A stretch of DNA of 29,346 nucleotides from UBA2108 sp963925495 (GTDB lineage: Bacteria; Bacteroidota; Bacteroidia; Flavobacteriales_G; Salibacteraceae), in contig CAWUST010000031.1 of assembly GCA_963925495.1 (NCBI GenBank), forward strand, positions 1-29,346, in the 5' to 3' direction. Each line of letters starts with the position of its first letter. Position 1 is the stretch's first letter. Of the stretch, positions 16,001 through 21,795 are shown piece after piece. The notes under the pieces are model-generated. The model had not been told where the DNA came from. It was given only the letters and a program-made list of their open reading frames with translations, and did no database searches. Position numbers and translations under genes: made by a program.

Positions 16001-19000
16001 ACAAGAGGATGAAGAAAGGTTAGCTGAATCAGAGGCAGAAAGAAAAAGGCAAGAAGCTGAAAATAATGCCAAACAGAAGAAACCAGAATTACTTTCTGAA
16101 AATAACGGAACTAATAATGAGGAAGGAGAAAATGGAAATGTTACTGGAACAAATGCAGAAGGAGATAATAAGGGGTTAGAAAATAGTAACTCCGCTTCTA
16201 ATAATGATAACAACGCCGGAGATCAAACTGAAAATAATCGTACACAGGGTTCGGGAAATGGAAGCAATTTTGAAACAAATAGAGAAAACGCTGTTGAATT
16301 TAATTCAGCTAGATCTAACCAATCTGGGGATAATAATGGAGTTAATTCTTCTTCCGAAAATGAGGTGTCTGAGAATGGAAACAGCCAAGGGAATTCAACT
16401 CCAAATTCCGAAAACATTAGAGATGAAGGTGGAAATACGGAAAACAATTCTTCATCAGGAAATTTAAACGGGGAAGAAAGTTCTTCTTTAGAAAATAAAA
16501 ACTCTAATTCATCTTCAACAAATGAGAATGACGAGCAAAATGAATCTTCGAATTCAAATGATGGTGGGGACAACAATGTTTCTTCTTCAAACAACACAGC
16601 TAACGAAAATTCAAGTTCTTCTAATTCGAATAATGCTTCAAGAACAGAAAATGAAAGTACTTCTGGAAATGAAAACTCAAACTCTAATGCGACATCTGCC
16701 AATAATTCTGCAAACAAAACTGGAAGTTTAGAAACGAGCTCTTCAAATTCTAATGATTCAGGAAAGTCAAACAGAACAAATAATGCGTCGAATTCTAATA
16801 CTACAGCGAGTGAAGTTGGTAAACCAAAAACAGAAATTGTTCCTGGAGAAAATACTAATAGACTAGCAAGAGTATTTGAAGCACCTGAGAAATCGCTGAC
16901 TGAAGTGGTAGGTTCCAAAACAGAAAGTGCTATTAAGGAAAAAGAAATGATTGCGGTAGAAGTTACTGAAATGGAAACTAGCCTCTCTGAAAATGAAATA
17001 AAACTGGCTTCTGCAAAACGTAAAGAAAGAAAGACTTTCGGGGCTCAAGTAGAACAACAAAAGAGAGTTGTAGCAGATGCTAAAAACCAACAAGAAATTG
17101 CTGAATATAGAATTACCGCTTTGGAAAGAGCTGCAGATGTGATTATTGCATTAGAACCTGGCGAAGAAAAAGAGTCAGAGAAAGAAGTGAAACGTGCTGA
17201 AACATTAAAAGTAGAAGCGGAAGAAAAATTTACTGCCGCGGCTGAAAAGGAAACTGAAAAAGCAAGAGGCAAAAAGAAAAAAGCGATTAAAGCGGCGGCC
17301 GTATCTGATTTGAAAATTGAAGGGGAAAGAAAATTAGTAAAATCCACTGCTTCTAAAAAATTATCTGGTGATTTAGCTGAGTTAGAAGAAGAAGTTGTTT
17401 TTACTTATAAAAACACACCGGAGACCATGCCTGTTTCTTCTAAACGATTAAGTCAGGCTGAGGTAAACGAAGTGAGAAATACTTCTGCATTTGCAAAATA
17501 CGATGGAACTAGAATAGAAGCTTCGGAATATTATAAAAAAGCACAAGTTGCTTATGTAAAAGCGGAGAAATTAGAAAATGAAAATAAAACCAAAAAAGCT
17601 GAAATTTTAAATTTGAATAATAAGCTCGATGCCGAAGGAGATGTAAATGAAATAACGAAATTGCAAGAATCAATTAAAGAGTTGCAAGATGCAGTTGTTT
17701 TGAATGAAGAAAGTGCCGTTGCTTACAAAAAAGAATCTAAAGATTTGTACAGCGAATACAACCACACCAATAATCAAGCGGTGAGAATGATAAAATCTCA
17801 AGAACCTCAATTGCAAGAAAACTTAATGGCTTATGCCAATCAATTGGAGCGTGAAGGAAGATATGCGGTTGCTCCTATTGAAGGAAGTTCATTAGCAGGG
17901 GAAGATTCGGTAGGATATTCTCCTGATGCATTCTCAAGAGTAGTACAAGGGGTAGATGATTATCCTGAAGAACTTACCGATGCGATATTCGATATGATGG
18001 ATTTTAATAAATCACTTTACAACAGTGATAATCCTGTACCAGTAGATACAAAATTGCCTAGTGGCGTTGTTTTTAAAGTTCAAATTGGTGCATTTAGACA
18101 ACCGCCACCTGATGATGTCTTTAAAGGATTTGCGCCAGTTCGAGGTGAAAACACTAGACTAGGTTGGGTAAGATATACAGCAGGTTTATTTACTTCAAGA
18201 AATCAAGCACAGTTAAAACGAAACGAAATTAGAGCGATAGGATACAGCGATGCATTTGTAGTTGCTTATAAAGATGGAAAACGAATTGGTTTATCAGAAG
18301 CTGAACAATTAATTACAGACGGATATAAAGCTCCGGCAAGTTATTCTAACACGGCAGATGCTTCTAGTTCTCCAAGTAGAGGAACATCGGCGGTTGCGGG
18401 AGAGGTTATTCCAGTTTCTGAAATTAAAGGCTTGTTATATACAGTTCAAGTTGGTGCTTTTAGAAACCGCTTTACAGCCGGACAGTTATTCGGAATTACT
18501 CCATTAATAGAATATCAAAAAAGTGGATTATACAAATATGGATCAGGGGTTTACAACGATAAACAAAAAGCAGAGGGAGCTAAATCGCAGATATTAGGGG
18601 CTGGCGTTGTTGATGCATTTGTTACCGCTTTTTATAATGGAAAACGGATTTCGTTGAATGAAGCCGCCACCATAGCTCAACAGGGACCAAATGTGTTTGC
18701 TAAAGAAGCACCTGTAACTGTTGGAGCCTCTTCCAACACAAATAATGGCAACATAGTATTTAGAGTACAAGTAGGCGCATATCGTCAGGAAGTTCCCTTG
18801 TCGGATGTTAAAATTATTTTGAGTTTGTCAAATCTTGGTTTAGATGTGCAACAAAATGAAGGTTTGACTACATATACAGTTGGTCGCTATGGGACTTATA
18901 ACGACGCCAAACAAGTTCTTGACAGAGTAAAAGGTCAAGGACTTAACGGGGCATTTGTAGTTTCTTTTGAAAATGGAAAGAAAATAGAAGTTCAAGAAGC

Positions 19001-19022
19001 ATTGCGCAAATTGGGGCAATAG
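13059..19022 (+). CDS. PorE-like TPR/PD40 envelope protein with three SPOR domains (1987 aa)
   Basis: A signal peptide (MRLWIILVVFLNCFLPITNT, cleaved near LYA-Q) is not a good lipobox. Domains in order: TPR-like helices (about 25-135); PD40 beta-propeller repeats (about 200-335: KIFFTQQNSSEGSKDIYY, MHPDGTSLYFASKGHNSLGG); a carboxypeptidase-regulatory-like beta domain (about 350-425); a Ser/Asn/Gly/Glu-rich linker (about 495-768); a helical, coiled-coil part (about 780-1010); a second such linker (about 1011-1251); a long Lys/Glu/Ala coiled coil (about 1260-1600); and three SPOR domains at about 1670-1750, 1792-1870 and 1899-1987 (VFKVQIGAFRQ, YTVQVGAFRNR, VFRVQVGAYRQ). The front half has the order of the T9SS protein PorE. 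PorE ends in an OmpA-like peptidoglycan-binding domain; here SPOR domains, which bind denuded peptidoglycan, take that place. Inference: an envelope tether or sensor acting where the wall is being remodelled. Confidence 0.9.
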   Translation: MRLWIILVVFLNCFLPITNTLYAQDFKNEKLLIKGADDAFYKGEYKAATPIFSQLVGSYSKDPNYNFKYGACLLYSGTDKERPIKYLQFAVSKPEVDPLAYYYYAVGLHLNYEFVKAIKYYKKFQTKGKDSDVKKFEVGNSIVQCENGTTLLKTITDLIVLDKKDIKEDDFYKVYDLTDFGGQILVKIDEFQSDYEKKNKIKDIFYFPKNAEKIFFTQQNSSEGSKDIYYKIRNPNGTWSESISMGRPVNTKFDEDYPFMHPDGTSLYFASKGHNSLGGYDIFVTRLDAEGNWTEPKNLDFAINTPADDYLFITDMKGETAYFTSNRETPIGEVSVYRINMERVPLDFAFVYGSFNSDKTKKAHIKVVNAETQAIIGEYDTDENGKYKIKLPNEGKFNFIVDYENSTVAHSGLVEIQSRDAFKPLKQTMEVLRQGQADEKLVIKNLVDEEVEEDVQLTADYLKQKAKLKVNKEKYNDRQKKDPELVVEEEEMDNTPISNGGEFESNSANGNETANVGKAATSIAIEKKINEITEIDGPNVDFGENKPTGNNSSNKGEYSAANSGSESGSASSQTGSSNNKSNNSRFNSNRTESANGSSSASDEELNESVEYKEAQKLNEEASNENSASNSGSSDKTGSNEGSGSNNSITGSKWSNSNEQSTNETGSENERGNSGNNSELAGAESSPNSSNKASNNSTLDNNNSDEGENPDTEINKDGLVVSKSKSTSINNNKNESENASGNNISSDVDNKESALGSDEENNASASPGGNKTFDYVPSKEGVTVGAAVATSSAAWTPENIDPNVVMDVGNKEDLNANELALLLDSNSERASAFIKEEINDQLTKSDQSIVAINNSSYNKKYNDQFLDLIEDEGSEYEKAVKTYVVNESKLLDIEKEITYLEAIESEVPEEYQDNLIERLNNLEILQNNAFNNVESSGDRVLAMAQTEGTSDDLKTMTNESRKALNIKVDPVLAAEAAKEKAEQEDEERLAESEAERKRQEAENNAKQKKPELLSENNGTNNEEGENGNVTGTNAEGDNKGLENSNSASNNDNNAGDQTENNRTQGSGNGSNFETNRENAVEFNSARSNQSGDNNGVNSSSENEVSENGNSQGNSTPNSENIRDEGGNTENNSSSGNLNGEESSSLENKNSNSSSTNENDEQNESSNSNDGGDNNVSSSNNTANENSSSSNSNNASRTENESTSGNENSNSNATSANNSANKTGSLETSSSNSNDSGKSNRTNNASNSNTTASEVGKPKTEIVPGENTNRLARVFEAPEKSLTEVVGSKTESAIKEKEMIAVEVTEMETSLSENEIKLASAKRKERKTFGAQVEQQKRVVADAKNQQEIAEYRITALERAADVIIALEPGEEKESEKEVKRAETLKVEAEEKFTAAAEKETEKARGKKKKAIKAAAVSDLKIEGERKLVKSTASKKLSGDLAELEEEVVFTYKNTPETMPVSSKRLSQAEVNEVRNTSAFAKYDGTRIEASEYYKKAQVAYVKAEKLENENKTKKAEILNLNNKLDAEGDVNEITKLQESIKELQDAVVLNEESAVAYKKESKDLYSEYNHTNNQAVRMIKSQEPQLQENLMAYANQLEREGRYAVAPIEGSSLAGEDSVGYSPDAFSRVVQGVDDYPEELTDAIFDMMDFNKSLYNSDNPVPVDTKLPSGVVFKVQIGAFRQPPPDDVFKGFAPVRGENTRLGWVRYTAGLFTSRNQAQLKRNEIRAIGYSDAFVVAYKDGKRIGLSEAEQLITDGYKAPASYSNTADASSSPSRGTSAVAGEVIPVSEIKGLLYTVQVGAFRNRFTAGQLFGITPLIEYQKSGLYKYGSGVYNDKQKAEGAKSQILGAGVVDAFVTAFYNGKRISLNEAATIAQQGPNVFAKEAPVTVGASSNTNNGNIVFRVQVGAYRQEVPLSDVKIILSLSNLGLDVQQNEGLTTYTVGRYGTYNDAKQVLDRVKGQGLNGAFVVSFENGKKIEVQEALRKLGQ
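14540..15360 (+). repeat. Low-complexity Ser/Asn/Gly/Glu linker 1
   Basis: The coding sequence is dominated by AAT, TCT, GAA and GGA codons, giving runs such as SGSESGSASSQTGSSNNKSN. The repetition is imperfect and has no fixed unit. It encodes a disordered, hydrophilic, net-acidic linker of about 270 residues in the PorE-like protein. Long open frames on other strands here are by-products of the composition. Confidence 0.85.
16090..16830 (+). repeat. Low-complexity Ser/Asn/Gly/Glu linker 2
   Basis: This is a second stretch of the same composition (for example SSSNNTANENSSSSNSNNAS), about 240 codons, separated from the first by some 240 residues of helical sequence. Both are in the same reading frame and uninterrupted, so they are maintained as protein rather than decaying. 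Confidence 0.85.
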
Positions 19023-19040
19023 CTTTTCTGCTTAATTTTG
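19011..19040 (+). promoter_or_regulatory. Promoter for clpS overlapping the end of the giant gene
   Basis: TTG at 19011-19013, an exact 19-bp spacer and TAATTTTG at 19033-19040 form the best match to the Bacteroidota promoter consensus in the window. The -33 element lies inside the last codons of the PorE-like gene. The clpS ATG is 22 bp after the -7 element. Confidence 0.65.
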
Positions 19041-19061
19041 CATAGTTTAAAATAAACAATT

Positions 19062-19337
19062 ATGAAATTTGAAACAGAGATAGAAGAATTACTTGAAGTT
19101 GAGGTTAAGGAACAAAAAAGCAATATTTTGGTTCTGTTCAACGATGATGTAAACACCTTTGATTTTGTAATGGATTCATTAGTTGAAGTATGTGACCACG
19201 ACGCTCTTCAAGCAGAGCAGGCTGCCATTTTGGTTCACTACAAAGGAAAATGTGACGTAAAAAATGGGGATAAAAAGAAACTGTTACCACTTTGCAATGC
19301 CTTATTGAAAAGAGGATTAACTGCTGAAATTCACTAA
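19062..19337 (+). CDS. clpS: ClpS, ATP-dependent Clp protease adaptor
   Basis: This 91-residue protein matches the ClpS N-recognin, which delivers substrates with destabilising N-terminal residues to ClpAP/ClpCP. The recognition-pocket residues are visible: Asn27-Asp28-Asp29 in LVLFNDDVNTFDFV, and the AEQAAILVHYKGKC segment with His59, as in other ClpS proteins. The acidic, flexible N-terminal arm (about 1-20) that engages the Clp ATPase is present. Neither clpA/clpC nor clpP is nearby. It has its own promoter at the end of the giant upstream gene and ends 56 bp before the glycosyltransferase gene. Confidence 0.93.
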   Translation: MKFETEIEELLEVEVKEQKSNILVLFNDDVNTFDFVMDSLVEVCDHDALQAEQAAILVHYKGKCDVKNGDKKKLLPLCNALLKRGLTAEIH

Positions 19338-19393
19338 TTACTTATGTCCACTTTGTTAGCTATCTGGCTTTTTTAATTTAGTACCGTTTCCAT

Positions 19394-21160
19394 TTGATCT
19401 CACTCAAACGTTTGTATTTTCTTGTCGCAGTATTAATTGCGATAAGCACCACTTTATTTATTGCATTTCCAATAGCGCAATTAGGAACAGCAAATCTTGG
19501 AATAATTGATGCCATTAATACTGATGAGGGCGATTTGTTAGCCCTAATAATGCATATTTTCCGAGAGAATAGTTTCAATTTAGGATCAAGTCCTTACGGA
19601 ATTTTGTATTACAATTTGTGTCTAGCATCTGCTTATGCATTGTCTTGGTTTACTGAAGTTAAACATACCCATGTTATAATAATCGCTCGCTTTATTTCTT
19701 ATTTCTTTTTATTGGGTTCCGCTGCTTTAATTGCGGCTTATGTAAAACGATTTAAAATGGGGGAGTGGGGAACTGCTTTTGTGCTAACCTTACTGGCCAG
19801 TGAAGTCCTCATTCGGTATGGGCTTATGTTGCACCCCGACAGCATTCAAATGTTTTTTATTGTGGGAGGTATTTACTTCATTTCTTACTTTTTAGAAACA
19901 GGAAAATGGAAGGGTTTTATTTTATCTATTATTTGCGCTGCCTTAGCTTTTTCATCCAAATACAGTGGGCTGTTGTTGTTTCCTTTAATCGGACTTTCTG
20001 TTTTGGTAAAATACCAAGATTTAAAAAATAAACTTCCAGTAAAAAAAGCCATTGCTTTCAATATTATTGGATCTGCTTTAGTTTTTATTGCGGTGGAGTT
20101 GTTTTATGGTAGCAGTTTTTCAAGGCATTTAGACAAAATATCATCTTTACCTTTTATTCTACAAACTGTAAAAATAGGTTCGGCTTTCCTATTTATTTTT
20201 CATGTAGCTGTGGCTTTCAGTCCTAAGTTAAAACAATTTTCTTGGGTTCATTTTATCGTTTTTGTAGTAAGTTCAGGGTATACAATAATCTTGGTTTTTT
20301 TGCTTGCTTTTTTGGTAGCCGCTCCACAGGGTTTTATTGGACTTCAGTTTATTGATTCATTTCTAATAGTAATTGGCGGGCATGCCGAAGGGCATTGGTT
20401 TAGGGAAACTGAAAACAAATGGGCTTGGTTTGAAGTATTATCTCAGAATATCGTAATTCCCTACGTATGGTATATTCTTTCTTTTGTAGGCTTAGTTATT
20501 TTGACTGTTAAATCGAAATGGAGCAGACAGAATTGGTATACCCCGAAATGGCTTCCTTTCTATTGGATTGTCCTTTTTATGCTTGTAGTTTTGAAAGGTG
20601 TTGGATCTAAATTCTCTCATTTCCTTATTCCTATTATTCCTTTCTTTTTTATTTATGTGGCCTATGCTTTTTCAGAAATCGTTGATTATTTGACCAATAA
20701 ATGGATTGCAGATCAACGCCTTCAAATCAAGTTTTTTTCATTCCTTATTTTAGGAGGCAGTCTTTTGTTTCAAGGTTTTAATTTTAAAAAGGAAAAAGTT
20801 GTAGAATTTGAAAATTCACCTCGAATAGCTGTTGGGAATTGGTTCAATGAAAACATAGATAATCCTATTTTTATTTTGGCTGATAAATACGTTTACATTC
20901 CAAACAATGAAAATTTAAAATACCGAACTAATTTTGGCCTGACCACAGGTTTGATTGAAGAGCTAAACCCAGATTACTTAACGATTACTTACGATATTTA
21001 CAGCCGTTTTACCGATAGTTCTCGTGTAGGCGACTACCTGCACGGCCATGAGCTATTCATGGACAGAACTCGCCTTTATAATCAACTACTTGCTAATACT
21101 CAAAATGATTATGAGTTAATCAAAAATTTCGGGAAGAATAAAATTTATAAGAGAAGGTGA
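19394..21160 (+). CDS. GT-C type membrane glycosyltransferase (ArnT/PMT-like)
   Basis: This 588-residue polytopic membrane protein has roughly 11-12 hydrophobic segments, followed by a soluble C-terminal domain of about 110 residues. The first outward loop carries an Asp-Glu pair in NTDEGDLLALIMH, the position of the catalytic acidic residue in GT-C enzymes that use polyprenyl-phosphate sugars. LHPDSIQMFFIVGG and SHFLIPIIPFFFIYVAYAF match the family 39/83 pattern. The role is probably adding a sugar to a lipid, glycan or protein on the periplasmic face; the substrate is unknown. The start is forced to TTG at 19394, because a TAG lies 15 bp upstream in frame and there is no ATG. It converges on a decayed gene 18 bp downstream. 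Confidence 0.8.
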   Translation: MISLKRLYFLVAVLIAISTTLFIAFPIAQLGTANLGIIDAINTDEGDLLALIMHIFRENSFNLGSSPYGILYYNLCLASAYALSWFTEVKHTHVIIIARFISYFFLLGSAALIAAYVKRFKMGEWGTAFVLTLLASEVLIRYGLMLHPDSIQMFFIVGGIYFISYFLETGKWKGFILSIICAALAFSSKYSGLLLFPLIGLSVLVKYQDLKNKLPVKKAIAFNIIGSALVFIAVELFYGSSFSRHLDKISSLPFILQTVKIGSAFLFIFHVAVAFSPKLKQFSWVHFIVFVVSSGYTIILVFLLAFLVAAPQGFIGLQFIDSFLIVIGGHAEGHWFRETENKWAWFEVLSQNIVIPYVWYILSFVGLVILTVKSKWSRQNWYTPKWLPFYWIVLFMLVVLKGVGSKFSHFLIPIIPFFFIYVAYAFSEIVDYLTNKWIADQRLQIKFFSFLILGGSLLFQGFNFKKEKVVEFENSPRIAVGNWFNENIDNPIFILADKYVYIPNNENLKYRTNFGLTTGLIEELNPDYLTITYDIYSRFTDSSRVGDYLHGHELFMDRTRLYNQLLANTQNDYELIKNFGKNKIYKRR

Positions 21161-21178
21161 AGGCTAAAAAGGCAATTT

Positions 21179-21725
21179 TTAATCGTTGATTATTTTTGTC
21201 TCAAATCCATCAATACTCTTGCTGTTTTTGTTTTTCCAATATTCTTCGATTCTATGCTTTCCTTGTTTTTTAGCCCAAGAATTTAAGTTTGTTCGTTCTT
21301 CTTTAAAATCCATAAAAGGCACGGCATATCCGCAAGAAGTGTGAGCGTTCAATATCCATTTCAATTATTTGTCTAACCTCAGTGTTTTATGTAAACAATT
21401 CTGAATATTCGTAAAATTCATGATCTCTTTTATGGAAAATTTCGGCTTTTCCATAAAGTCTTAAGATCAAAGGTTTCCCTTCAAAAGCACAAAACAGTTT
21501 AGTCATTCTATTTGTTTAGGAGCAAATGTGCTGCAGTTTCGTTTCCAGTATCAATTAAATCCAACCAAACAATTTTATTTTCATTAATAACTCGAAAGGA
21601 GTCAGTACCCTTTAGGAAAATATTTACGCCTCCTTGATTCGTAGCCCTTCCCTCCCAAGTATTTTTTGATCTTCAATAAATTCTTTTAAATCTGGTGTAA
21701 TAATTTCTAATTTATTTCCTGTGAT
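21179..21725 (-). pseudogene. Decayed pyridoxamine 5'-phosphate oxidase-like gene
   Basis: Read on the minus strand and joined across frames, the region gives NKLEIITPDLKEFIEDQK, GVNIFLKGTDSFRVINENK, IVWLDLIDTGNETAAHLL, NKRMTKLFCAFEGKP, LILRLYGKAEIFHKRDHEF, then HTSCGYAVPFMDFKEER and SIDGFETK. This is the layout of a ~180-residue FMN-binding split-barrel protein of the pyridoxamine-phosphate-oxidase-related group. Lesions seen: ATC where the start ATG is expected (21723-21725); a frame change with small loss near 21655-21665; an extra base at 21510; an in-frame TAA at 21387-21389; and another frame change near 21350. Only the last 61 codons are open. Several independent lesions argue against sequencing error. 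Confidence 0.85.
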
Positions 21726-21795
21726 TTTAAATTAGAGATAACGGTTTGGCTAAATTGCGTTTCAATGCAATTTAGATTTTGTTAGGTAATCGCTT

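Noticed and set aside
16223..16918. A 231-codon open frame on the minus strand
   Set aside because: Same reason: antisense of the second low-complexity linker in an intact sense gene.
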